NCBI GenBank assembly: GCA_045639325.1
Contig: JAZUCU010000026.1
Span: 6,920-70,919 of the forward strand
Direction: 5' to 3'
DNA from: RGIG8244 sp045639325
Lineage (GTDB): Bacteria > Verrucomicrobiota > Lentisphaeria > Victivallales > UBA1829
DNA length: 64,000 nucleotides
Position 1 is the stretch's first letter; each line of letters opens with the position of its first letter. The position numbers were made by a program, and so were the translations under genes. Positions 1 through 7,495 of this stretch are shown here, piece after piece. The notes beneath the pieces were generated by a model, which was not told the origin of the DNA, ran no database searches, and saw only the letters and a program-made list of their open reading frames with translations.

Positions 1-364
1 GCGCCAAAGGAACGCCAAGCAGGGGCGCAGCAATCAATTCCAGACGCTGTCCGGCAGGAATCCCGGTAACAACAGGACGGAAGCGGAAGGAACTGTTTTC
101 TGCTTTCCGGATCTTCAATGTCATTTCCATGCCGGGGAATTTATCACATCCGCGCCAATGCAGAATACCATCACCATCAAAAGAAAATTCAGAGAAATCC
201 CGGTCATCAACTAGTACCGTATCGCCATTATCATCTATCAGACGCAGATGAAATGCGCGCTCGGATGCTGTAATCAAAGACTTGCCATTCCATATCAAAT
301 CGCAAATGGCACCGTTATTTTCTGATAAGATCAGACTCGTTTCCTGATTTGCAAGTACAAACAT
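1..364 (-). CDS. Glycan-related protein, N-terminal part (runs off the left edge)
   Basis: About 121 residues are visible from an ATG at 364 preceded by AGGAG at a good distance, so the start is secure. No stop is reached before the window edge. There is no signal peptide. The visible part begins with hydrophobic/polar alternation (LILSENNGAICDLIWNGK) typical of the N-terminal beta-sandwich of many glycoside hydrolases and mutarotase-like proteins. A family cannot be assigned from this fragment. The surrounding sugar isomerase and the many glycan genes in the window support a carbohydrate role, which is inference. It lies downstream of the isomerase on the same strand but has its own promoter. 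Confidence 0.6.
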   Translation of the reverse strand, partial: MFVLANQETSLILSENNGAICDLIWNGKSLITASERAFHLRLIDDNGDTVLVDDRDFSEFSFDGDGILHWRGCDKFPGMEMTLKIRKAENSSFRFRPVVTGIPAGQRLELIAAPLLGVPLA

Positions 365-411
365 GACCAACTCCTGAAAATTCTCATATTGCAGGGCACA
401 GCAAAACCGGC

Positions 412-440
412 AGAATATCTGCAACCATTAAGTTAAACAA
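412..440 (-). promoter_or_regulatory. Promoter of the truncated glycan gene
   Basis: On the minus strand TTGTTT (440-435) and TATTCT (417-412) are separated by 17 bases, about 48 bases upstream of the ATG at 364. Confidence 0.4.
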
Positions 441-467
441 GACTTTTTGCCTACAGGCTTTATATTT

Positions 468-1376
468 TTATGCTTGTGCCGGGAAAGTGAACGGCGGAAT
501 CAAATCACCGCCACGGCAGAATTTCAGATAATTGAGACCATGCACCTGACCGGTCAATTCCAGTTCGCCACGGTAAACAGGATCGTGCCAGCCTTCAATA
601 TCGATGGTGCCGGTATAATTGTTCTGACGCAGAATGGAAATGATATCCGTCCAATTGCTGTCGCCGAATCCGGGTGTGCGGTGATAAACAAAAGGTACGC
701 CTGCATAAATACCTTTTTCCGCAATCACGTCTTTCAGAATGGTAGCATCTTTGCCGTGAATGTGGAAGACTTTGGATACCCACTTGCGCAGCTGCGGGAT
801 GGGATCGATCAACTGACACATCTGATGGCAGGGTTCCCATTCCAACCCCAGGTTATCCGCCGGAACAGCATCAAAAAGTTTTTCCCACATGGTCGGGTTA
901 ACTGCCACATTCCAGCTACCCCATTTCCAATTGCCGCCCATGAGACAGTTTTCAAAAGCGATTTTGAGGCCTTTATCTGCAGCGCGTGCAGCAAGAGGGG
1001 TAAAGACTTCTTTGAATTTCGGAAGAGATTCCGGCATTTCCACATCGGGAATTCGGCCTGTAAAACCGGCGATGACTTTTGCACCGAACAATTCGGCATT
1101 GTCAATGACCAGTTCCAGACTGCGCAATGTTTTTTCGCCATCAGGGATCAACGGGTTACCATATACCCCGAGGGTGGAAATAATCATATTATTTTTTTCT
1201 GCACACTCTCTGACCTGCTTTGCATAATCTGCAATGTCAGTAATCCAGGTTGCATCGCCACCGAATGTGATTTCGATACTTTCAAAGCCGTATTTGCCGA
1301 GATTTTCAATATAAGCAAGTGTTTGATCCAGTTCTTTCCCCTGAACCAGTGTGCCGATTTTGATTTGTTCTGCCAT
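468..1376 (-). CDS. Sugar phosphate isomerase/epimerase (xylose isomerase-like TIM barrel)
   Basis: 302 residues, the usual length for the AP-endonuclease-2/xylose isomerase-like TIM barrel family, which interconverts keto and aldo sugars or epimerises them using a divalent metal. Metal-binding type residues appear at strand ends: AFENC near residue 140, LEWEPCH near 180, FHIHGKD near 208, and DIEGW near 259. No signal peptide, so cytoplasmic. The start has an AAAGGA ribosome site 9 bases upstream and a strong promoter. Substrate is unknown; the family covers inositol, tagatose and other sugars. The gene is divergent from tatD and probably serves the glycan catabolism seen elsewhere in the window. 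Confidence 0.85.
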   Translation of the reverse strand: MAEQIKIGTLVQGKELDQTLAYIENLGKYGFESIEITFGGDATWITDIADYAKQVRECAEKNNMIISTLGVYGNPLIPDGEKTLRSLELVIDNAELFGAKVIAGFTGRIPDVEMPESLPKFKEVFTPLAARAADKGLKIAFENCLMGGNWKWGSWNVAVNPTMWEKLFDAVPADNLGLEWEPCHQMCQLIDPIPQLRKWVSKVFHIHGKDATILKDVIAEKGIYAGVPFVYHRTPGFGDSNWTDIISILRQNNYTGTIDIEGWHDPVYRGELELTGQVHGLNYLKFCRGGDLIPPFTFPAQA

Positions 1377-1409
1377 TTTTATATCCTTTCCTGTAAATTG
1401 TTATCGGAT

Positions 1410-1438
1410 AATATATACACAGGTATTCTTTTTGTCAA
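1410..1438 (-). promoter_or_regulatory. Promoter of the isomerase gene
   Basis: Minus-strand TTGACA (1438-1433) and TATATT (1415-1410), 17-base spacer. It is one of the best consensus matches in the window and about 35 bases upstream of the start codon. Confidence 0.7.
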
Positions 1439-1469
1439 GGCCGATCAGGTAAAAAAAATAAAATACCAT

Positions 1470-1498
1470 TTGCAAAATCCCACTTCCGGCTGTATGTT
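1470..1498 (+). promoter_or_regulatory. Promoter of tatD-like gene
   Basis: TTGCAA (1470-1475), 17 bases, TATGTT (1493-1498). The in-frame ATG at 1494 lies inside the -10 box, so translation must begin downstream, at 1524 or 1530. Confidence 0.5.
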
Positions 1499-1523
1499 AC
1501 CTGCGAATAATAAACAGAAAGTT

Positions 1524-2321
1524 ATGACTATGGAATTTTTTGATACTCACGCTCATTTTTATGCCCCCGATGACGGGGAGTTTGCCCCCTGGTTTCAACG
1601 TGCCGCCGATGCTGGTGTGACAAGAGTCCTTCTCGCTACCTCCGGCTGGGAAAACACCACCGACTCCGCCAATTGTGCCAATGCAACAAAAGGTGCTTAT
1701 TTTTCCGCCGGGATACACCCTCATGAAGCAGAAACAGAAACGAGTCACGACCTGCGGGACTATCTGACATTTCTCAAGCAGGAAAAATGTGTCGCCGCAG
1801 GTGAAATCGGACTGGATTATTATTACGAAATTTCCGGCGCAGAAAAACAGCGGGAAGTCTTTGAAACCTTCCTCAATCTTGCACTGGAATGTGATAAACC
1901 TGCCATCATCCACTGCCGGGATAAAGCCGATTCCGGCCCGGCATACGATCATGCCTACGAACACTTGAGTGCATTCGCAGCGAAAGGCGGCAGATTCGTG
2001 CTCCATTCATTCGCCGGTTCTCCCCAATGGGTCGAGAAGTTCGATCGACTCGGCGCATGGTTCGGCGTCGGCGGCATGGTGACATTCAAAGCCGCAGAAA
2101 ATATCCGGACCATTGTCCGCCTGATGCCCACGGACCGGATTCTGATGGAAACCGATTCCCCGTATCTGGCACCGGTTCCTTTCCGGGGCAAACGCAATCA
2201 CCCTGCCCTGATGCCTAACATTACGGAAACATTGGCGCTTTGTCAATGCCGTACTGCGGAGGAAATGGCGGCGATTGCACTGGATAATGCCCTGCGGTTC
2301 TTCCGTATCACCAAAGACTAA
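1524..2321 (+). CDS. TatD family metal-dependent DNase
   Basis: 265 residues, normal for TatD hydrolases, which are cytoplasmic 3'-5' DNases/amidohydrolase-fold enzymes. Metal ligands are visible: H9 and H11 (DTHAH), E94 (GEIGLDY), H130 (IIHCRD), H161 (LHSFAG) and D211 (METDSP). The open frame extends far upstream, but that part is antisense to the isomerase. Start 1524 was chosen because the promoter -10 lies at 1493-1498; 1530 is a possible alternative. There is no clear Shine-Dalgarno site. The name refers to the TatD fold and does not imply a role in twin-arginine export, although a tat cluster lies 38 kb away. Confidence 0.88.
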   Translation: MTMEFFDTHAHFYAPDDGEFAPWFQRAADAGVTRVLLATSGWENTTDSANCANATKGAYFSAGIHPHEAETETSHDLRDYLTFLKQEKCVAAGEIGLDYYYEISGAEKQREVFETFLNLALECDKPAIIHCRDKADSGPAYDHAYEHLSAFAAKGGRFVLHSFAGSPQWVEKFDRLGAWFGVGGMVTFKAAENIRTIVRLMPTDRILMETDSPYLAPVPFRGKRNHPALMPNITETLALCQCRTAEEMAAIALDNALRFFRITKD

Positions 2322-2350
2322 ATAAACAATCAAAGGTATTACAGAATATT

Positions 2351-2701
2351 ATGGCTTACGACGATTGGATCGATATTCAGAAAGATGATGCACACGTTGC
2401 ACGGGAACGAAAAAAAGCGAAAGAATTACGCAAATCTCAATGGTGGCAATCTCTTTTGCAGAAAGGAATCTGCCATTATTGCGGAGAAAAATTCAAACCG
2501 GAAGAATTGACCATGGATCATATCGTCCCCGTCGCCCGGGGCGGAAAAAGTGTCAAAGGCAATATCGTTCCCTGTTGTAAAGAATGTAATTCCGAAAAGA
2601 AATACCTCACTCCCGCTGAAATGATCATGCGTCAATTAGAGCGGGAGGAAGAAGAAAAACGCAAACTGCAGCAACAGCAGCAAAATCCATCACAGGAATA
2701 A
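2351..2701 (+). CDS. HNH endonuclease
   Basis: 116 residues. A compact HNH nuclease: zinc-binding CHYC at 41-44 and CKEC at 76-79, with the catalytic core TMDHIVPVARGG (D56, H57) and N71 between them. Small free-standing HNH proteins of this type are common in bacteria and their substrates are generally unknown. The N-terminus is acidic and basic-helical, and the C-terminus ends in a Glu/Gln-rich tail. It begins 29 bases after the tatD stop and is probably cotranscribed. It overlaps the convergent EEP gene by 12 bases at the 3' end. Confidence 0.88.
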   Translation: MAYDDWIDIQKDDAHVARERKKAKELRKSQWWQSLLQKGICHYCGEKFKPEELTMDHIVPVARGGKSVKGNIVPCCKECNSEKKYLTPAEMIMRQLEREEEEKRKLQQQQQNPSQE

Positions 2702-3538
2702 TTCCGCAACAACCGGGTCATGATCGGAAGGATACTTGCCGTCAATCCGGGTGTCATCCACTTTGAATGACTTCACGCGCACGTGATTGGAGACAAAAAT
2801 ATAGTCGATATATTTAAGCACTTTCCCCTTGAATCCGTGGTATGTGCCTTTCGGCCCCTGCGGCTTTGCAACAGATATCTTCGCTGCATCTTTCAAATAT
2901 TGTGATGCTGTTTTGTAAACGCCGCTATCCGGTCTTGCATTGAAATCGCCGGTCAGAATAACCGGGAGAGATACTTCTTTGCGCTTGTTGACGTGATCCA
3001 TAACCAAACGGATCCCATTCACACGGGCAAGTTCGCTGACATGATCAAGATGGGTATTGTAGTACAGGAATTTTTTACCAGTCTGGCGCACCCGGAACAA
3101 CCCCCAGGTTGCAATTCGCGGGCAGGCAGAGCCCCATGATCTCACTCCAGGCATATCCGGCTTTTCAGAAAGTCCGAACGTACCGAACTCCAGCAATTCA
3201 AATTTTGTTTTGTCGTACAGGATTGCAGAGTATTCGCCGCTGCTCTGAAAATCATTGCGTCCCACTCCGGTATAACCGTAATTGGTTCCGGCGATCATGT
3301 CTTCGATCTGAAATTTCAGACCTTCCTGAATTCCGAAAATATCCAGTTTATTCTGTTCGATCACCTTGCGAATCCGGGGCAAACGGTTCTTCCAGGTGTA
3401 ATCCCCTTTATCAACGGGAACCCGGATATTATAGGACGCAATCGTGATATGACTGTCCTTTTTCATACACAAGAACGCACAGCCGCTTGCGAAAGAAAGC
3501 GCAACAGCCAACGCCAGAAAGAGCAGAAGATTTTTCAT
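2690..3538 (-). CDS. Exported endonuclease/exonuclease/phosphatase-fold lipoprotein
   Basis: 282 residues from ATG 3538, which has AGGAT just upstream; the in-frame TTG at 3550 is less likely. The N-terminus is a lipoprotein signal (hydrophobic stretch then FASGC), so the protein is probably anchored outside the inner membrane. The mature part has EEP-fold motifs: SYNIRV with N, GIQEGL (metal-binding Glu), YNTHLDH, LTGDFNARPDS, and YPSDHDPVVAEL near the C-terminus (catalytic Asp-His). Such proteins act as nucleases or as phospho-diesterases/phosphatases on lipids or sugars. It follows panD by 42 bases on the same strand and is likely cotranscribed. Confidence 0.85.
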   Translation of the reverse strand: MKNLLLFLALAVALSFASGCAFLCMKKDSHITIASYNIRVPVDKGDYTWKNRLPRIRKVIEQNKLDIFGIQEGLKFQIEDMIAGTNYGYTGVGRNDFQSSGEYSAILYDKTKFELLEFGTFGLSEKPDMPGVRSWGSACPRIATWGLFRVRQTGKKFLYYNTHLDHVSELARVNGIRLVMDHVNKRKEVSLPVILTGDFNARPDSGVYKTASQYLKDAAKISVAKPQGPKGTYHGFKGKVLKYIDYIFVSNHVRVKSFKVDDTRIDGKYPSDHDPVVAELFL

Positions 3539-3580
3539 AATCCTACACAATCCTGTAATAAAGATTTTTCAGAAAACGTC

Positions 3581-3958
3581 TCAGCCGATGTTCTGACGGC
3601 CTTTGCGACGCACTGCGATTTCATTTTTTTCATCCATGACAATGACGGACGGCAGATGGGTCTTGGCTTCTTCTTCCGTGAAGGAAGCAAAACACATAAT
3701 GGTAATAATATCACCAATACGCCCTCTGTGAGCAGCCGCACCATTCAGACGGAAAATACGGGATCCGGCTTCCCCGGGGATGGCATAGGTTTCCAAACGT
3801 TTTCCATTGGTAGCATTGACCACGAGGATTTTCTCATAGGGGAGAATGGAGGCAGCCTCGAGCAATTCGGGATCGATCTCCAAAGATCCTTCGTAATCCA
3901 AATCACAATGTGTAATGTGAGCGCGATGAATTTTACCTTTCAACAATTGCATCTGCAT
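3581..3958 (-). CDS. panD: Aspartate 1-decarboxylase
   Basis: 125 residues, full length for PanD, which converts aspartate to beta-alanine for pantothenate and coenzyme A synthesis. The protein is a pyruvoyl enzyme. The self-cleavage site Gly24-Ser25 sits in YEGSLEID exactly where E. coli PanD has it. Other conserved parts are LLKGKIHRA at 5-13, ATNGKR near 49-54, and LNGAAAHRGRIGD in the middle, which lines the active site. AAGGAG lies upstream of the ATG. No other pantothenate genes are nearby. An EEP-fold lipoprotein gene follows on the same strand. Confidence 0.95.
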   Translation of the reverse strand: MQMQLLKGKIHRAHITHCDLDYEGSLEIDPELLEAASILPYEKILVVNATNGKRLETYAIPGEAGSRIFRLNGAAAHRGRIGDIITIMCFASFTEEEAKTHLPSVIVMDEKNEIAVRRKGRQNIG

Positions 3959-4055
3959 GATAACAGAAACTCCTTAAAGAATTTATTTTTTTCAGTTGTG
4001 CGGAACAGCATCAAAAGTCCCGCAAATACGGCAGTACTTCACCGTATTGCTTTAT

Positions 4056-4084
4056 AATATACCACCACTTTTTAAAAAAATCAA
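4056..4084 (-). promoter_or_regulatory. panD promoter
   Basis: Minus-strand TTGATT (4084-4079), 17-base spacer, TATATT (4061-4056). The predicted leader is about 90 bases. Confidence 0.55.
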
Positions 4085-4102
4085 AAAAAACAGAAAAATT
4101 AA

Positions 4103-4131
4103 TTGCGAAATTGCAGAATATGTGATAAATT
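4103..4131 (+). promoter_or_regulatory. rdgB promoter
   Basis: TTGCGA (4103-4108), 17 bases, TAAATT (4126-4131), divergent from the panD promoter. Confidence 0.45.
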
Positions 4132-4182
4132 ACAGGAAATATCAATGGTTCATGATGAATTTTTAAGGAAAGGTGACCTATC

Positions 4183-4803
4183 ATGCTTCAATTACTCGCG
4201 GCAACTACGAACAAAAATAAAATTCGCGAATTCCAGGAAATGTTTGCCGAAATCACGGATAAAGTAGCAATCGTTTCTCCCGACATCATGGGCGGTTTGC
4301 CGGAAATTATTGAAGATGGCACAACATTCGAAGAAAATTCCGCCATCAAAGCAAAAGAAGCATCCCGCTACGCCGATATGTCTGCTTTCGCCGATGATTC
4401 CGGACTCGAAGTCGATGCCCTCAACGGCGAACCGGGTATCAATTCTGCACGTTATGCCGGACCCGATGCCACCGATGCCGACCGCATTGCAAAGCTGTTG
4501 AAAAATATGGAAGGCAAAACAAATCGCAAAGCACGTTTCGTCTGCGTTATCTCTCTTGCTTACCGCGGCAACCTGGCAGCTCAATTCCGCGGAGAAGTCG
4601 AAGGTACGATCATTGATGCCCCCAGAGGCGAAAACGGTTTCGGTTATGACCCTGTTTTTGTTCCCGATGGCTATGATAAAACTTTTGCTGAATTGGGCCC
4701 CGAAGTCAAAGATGCCATCAGTCATCGCGGCAAAGCATTCGCCATGGCTGCCAACTTCGTCAAAGAAGAACTCTCAACAATGGATGATTTTGAATTCGTA
4801 TGA
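4183..4803 (+). CDS. rdgB: XTP/dITP pyrophosphatase (Ham1/RdgB family)
   Basis: 206 residues, the normal length. The enzyme removes non-canonical purine nucleotides (dITP, XTP) by releasing pyrophosphate. Signature motifs are present: TNKNKIREF at 9-17, FADDSGLEVDAL at 69-80 with the metal-binding acidic pair, GINSARYAG, NGFGYDPVF at 151-159, and the purine-recognition SHR at 180-182. An AAGGAAAGG ribosome site precedes the ATG. The stop codon overlaps the ATG of the next gene (ATGA), which suggests translational coupling to an exported protein of unknown function. Confidence 0.95.
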   Translation: MLQLLAATTNKNKIREFQEMFAEITDKVAIVSPDIMGGLPEIIEDGTTFEENSAIKAKEASRYADMSAFADDSGLEVDALNGEPGINSARYAGPDATDADRIAKLLKNMEGKTNRKARFVCVISLAYRGNLAAQFRGEVEGTIIDAPRGENGFGYDPVFVPDGYDKTFAELGPEVKDAISHRGKAFAMAANFVKEELSTMDDFEFV

Positions 4804-5729
4804 GAACCTGTCTGCTGTTCCTCTTTCTCTTTCTTTTCACCGCCGGTTGGCTTTCCGCCAAACCGGTGGAAATTGATTTTTCAGGAACACTCAGAAAAAA
4901 TACCACATATTTATTCCATATCCGGACCAATCAGACCCGCAATTGTGAAATGAAGTTGCCGCGTCTGAAACAATATCCTCTCCGCCGTGATACACAGGAA
5001 ATTATCTGCAAGGGCGAGCTCTTCTTTCATCCGGATGAAGATGGCGTGACATCGCAGAATGTGTATGATCTCAAAATTATCAGCCTTGCCGGAAACTTGA
5101 ATTCCGAACGCCATGATTTCCCTGCTCTCTCCGGCAGAACCGTGCGGATTACGGTAAAAGACGGCAAAGCCCGTTTCCAATTGATCCCGGAACGCAATAA
5201 GTGGTCTCTCGAAGATGCCGTCCTCGGCGGAGGTTCTTCAACCAGACAAAAAGATCAGAACATTCTTTCGCCCGAAGCCGAACGGATGCTCCGGGCAATC
5301 TTCTCTCCCATCCATGACCCGGTCTCCAATTACATGGGCATGACCCGGAAAATGGAACTGCGCAAACATGTAAAGATGAATATCGCCCCCATCATCACGG
5401 CATTGCGTCAACGGGGCATCCATGCGGATCATTCCAATATCAAATCCTTTGCAGAATATGCCGGTTCGACATCCATCGACCGGATTCCCGTTCATCGCAT
5501 CAACCTGATTGCACAGGGCGACCATGTACCCGGTTATGACTTCAAGTTTGAATTAACGTTGATGATGCCGGCGAAAAAGTCCGATGCGCAACATGGCCCC
5601 ATGCGCATTTCCAGAAAAACAATGGAAATTGTCTCCACGCTTCTGCCCGATGGCAACCCGTTTTTTGGCGGAATGACAATGGAAACAGTATCCAATGACA
5701 TGACGGATATTTTCATCATTCCGCAATAA
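4800..5729 (+). CDS. Exported protein of unknown function
   Basis: 309 residues. The first 20 are a clear Sec signal peptide ending in LSAKP. I do not recognise a domain in the mature part. It alternates beta-like stretches (residues 20-125) with a mixed region that contains a Gly-Gly-Gly-Ser turn near 146 and an amphipathic helix region at 155-205. No cysteine cluster or catalytic motif stands out. It is translationally coupled to rdgB and sits 27 bases before the DA1-like peptidase gene, so the three genes look like an operon. Confidence 0.7.
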   Translation: MRTCLLFLFLFLFTAGWLSAKPVEIDFSGTLRKNTTYLFHIRTNQTRNCEMKLPRLKQYPLRRDTQEIICKGELFFHPDEDGVTSQNVYDLKIISLAGNLNSERHDFPALSGRTVRITVKDGKARFQLIPERNKWSLEDAVLGGGSSTRQKDQNILSPEAERMLRAIFSPIHDPVSNYMGMTRKMELRKHVKMNIAPIITALRQRGIHADHSNIKSFAEYAGSTSIDRIPVHRINLIAQGDHVPGYDFKFELTLMMPAKKSDAQHGPMRISRKTMEIVSTLLPDGNPFFGGMTMETVSNDMTDIFIIPQ

Positions 5730-5756
5730 TAATTTTCCAACAGAAAAGGAGCATTT

Positions 5757-6755
5757 ATGAAAAGATCGGTTCTGATTTTTCTGCTTACCCTGACACCTCT
5801 GCTCCTTTCTGCGCTGGATTGCTCCGTCTGCGGCAAACGGATCCACGGCAATTATATCAAAACGGATAATGCAGTATACTGTACAAAAAGATGTTTCCTC
5901 TCCACCATGCCCACCTGTGCCGGATGCGGCAGAAAATGCGAACGGCAAGTCATCACCATGATGGGGAAAAAATTCTGCAGTCGACAATGCATGCACAATA
6001 CATTCCGCTGTTATACCTGCGGTCAGGGTGCAGACAACATGATCGGTATGTATTCATCCGCCGGAAAACAGGTTCTTATTTGCCCCCAATGCAGCAAACG
6101 CCCGAAATGTTATTTCTGCGCTATGCCCTGCGACCGAAAGCCACCGCTCCGGGATGGACGCCGCATTTGTCAGACCTGCAGAAAAACAGCCGTGACCGAT
6201 CACAATCAAATCCGGCGCATTTATCAGGAAGTCAGAAGAAATATGGGAATCTGGTTCGGCTTTGATCAACGTCATAAAATCGAATTGGTCATCGTCTCCG
6301 TCAGAGAACTGGAGAAACGCTCCAACAACATCTATCTACCCGATGGCGGACGCCGTCTTTCTCTGATGAATTATGAGCGTGAAGTTACAGAAAAACGCTA
6401 TTACAACGGTAAAAAACAGCGTTATATTTCCAAAGAACGGTGCCGCATTTATATTCTGGATTCCATTCCGGCATTATTGCTTTATGATACTTTAGCACAC
6501 GAATTGACACACGACTATCTGCGTCACAATCTGGGCGAAGTGAAAGTATTGGCTGACGAAGAAGGCTTTTGTGAATTGATGGCATCTATATATAATGAAA
6601 AAACGGGCAACGCCGGAATCAATAAACTCAAAGAAGAAAAGAAAGACCCGGTCTACGGTGGCGGCTACCGGAGAATGCGTTCCATCTATCTGCGCAATGG
6701 CAGAAACTGGAAACAGGCACTCCGTTCCATCCGTGCAGGACGGAAAGAATTTTAA
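5757..6755 (+). CDS. Exported LIM-like zinc-finger protein with DA1-type metallopeptidase domain
   Basis: 332 residues. A signal peptide (1-19) is followed by a Cys-rich region up to 141 with repeated CxxC pairs (22/25, 54/57, 85/88, 109/112, 118/121, 138/141) in LIM-like spacing. The C-terminal half contains LAHELTH (H248, E249, H252) followed by LADEEGFCELMA, where E268 or E269 would be the third zinc ligand. The order zinc fingers, then HExxH, then EEG matches the DA1/DAR ubiquitin-dependent peptidases of plants and their bacterial relatives. Family assignment rests on motif order and is inference. GGAG lies 8 bases before the ATG. The substrate is unknown; export to an oxidising compartment would be unusual for so many zinc cysteines. 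Confidence 0.72.
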   Translation: MKRSVLIFLLTLTPLLLSALDCSVCGKRIHGNYIKTDNAVYCTKRCFLSTMPTCAGCGRKCERQVITMMGKKFCSRQCMHNTFRCYTCGQGADNMIGMYSSAGKQVLICPQCSKRPKCYFCAMPCDRKPPLRDGRRICQTCRKTAVTDHNQIRRIYQEVRRNMGIWFGFDQRHKIELVIVSVRELEKRSNNIYLPDGGRRLSLMNYEREVTEKRYYNGKKQRYISKERCRIYILDSIPALLLYDTLAHELTHDYLRHNLGEVKVLADEEGFCELMASIYNEKTGNAGINKLKEEKKDPVYGGGYRRMRSIYLRNGRNWKQALRSIRAGRKEF

Positions 6756-6895
6756 GCGCAAATCAGCTTGAATTTGCACATTACCCCAAAACGTTTTTTG
6801 GAAAAGCAGCATACATTTTTTCATAAAAAGTAATATATCACAGCAAAAAATCGCCATTTTTTTCTTATTTACCGGTCACAGAAAAACAAATAAAT

Positions 6896-6924
6896 TTGAC
6901 AAATGAGCAAATAAGTGCTATATT
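6896..6924 (+). promoter_or_regulatory. Promoter of the lipoprotein gene upstream of the secretins
   Basis: TTGACA (6896-6901), 17 bases, TATATT (6919-6924). The region 6756-6895 otherwise holds only a weak GCAAAT/ATTTGC hairpin. Confidence 0.7.
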
Positions 6925-6981
6925 ATCGAAATATATTTTTTTACGTATCAAGTTTTAACGAACCAAACAGGAAGGAGTAGC

Positions 6982-7428
6982 ATGAAATTTTTAAGCACGT
7001 TAGCTCTGATGGCAGGAGTACTGTTCTTCTGCGGTTGTACAACTGTCCAGGAAATGCCGGCAGAAAAAATTTCACAGGAATGTAACACCCCCGAATTAAA
7101 GTTGTGCCGGGAATTGTTGGTTGCCTTTGTTAAAAACGACGCATCTGGTTTTGTAAGCCGTCTCACACCGGAAAACCAGAAAAGTTTTAACAAAGAGGAA
7201 TTCAATGCGGCCCGTAACAACATGTTGAAGACAGTAGGGGAACCGGTTTCATTCCGCTATCTGACCACTTTGGAATTCGTAAAACTTCAACCTCATGTTT
7301 GGGTTGTCAGATTCAAGCGCAAGGATCTGGCAAAGAAAAATGAGTTCTTCAGTGAAGCACTCTTCCGTATTGTCACCGGCCGGGATAAAAACGGAAATGT
7401 CTACGTTCTGGGCTTTAACTTTTTGTGA
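6982..7428 (+). CDS. Small lipoprotein of unknown function
   Basis: 148 residues. A lipoprotein signal ends in FFCGC, so the mature protein starts at Cys19. The remaining 130 residues resemble a small alpha+beta domain: a helical part (CNTPELKLCRELLVAF) then strands ending in VLGFNFL. This shape suggests an NTF2/DUF3887-like fold, but that is a guess. GGAAGGAG precedes the ATG. It lies 67 bases before the tandem secretin genes on the same strand with no terminator between, so it may be a secretin accessory (pilotin-like) lipoprotein. That role is inferred only from position. Confidence 0.75.
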   Translation: MKFLSTLALMAGVLFFCGCTTVQEMPAEKISQECNTPELKLCRELLVAFVKNDASGFVSRLTPENQKSFNKEEFNAARNNMLKTVGEPVSFRYLTTLEFVKLQPHVWVVRFKRKDLAKKNEFFSEALFRIVTGRDKNGNVYVLGFNFL

Positions 7429-7495
7429 GTCCTGTGCGTACCCACGCATGAATTAAACCCTTTAACAAAAAACAAAAAAACAACGGAAAAGAAGT

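Noticed and set aside
447..1523. Long in-frame extension upstream of the TatD-like gene
   Set aside because: It is antisense to a well-supported isomerase gene and passes through two promoters; the TatD domain needs only the part from 1524.
1524..2321. Link between the TatD-like gene and twin-arginine export
   Set aside because: TatD proteins are DNases; the tat cluster is 38 kb away and has its own cargo.
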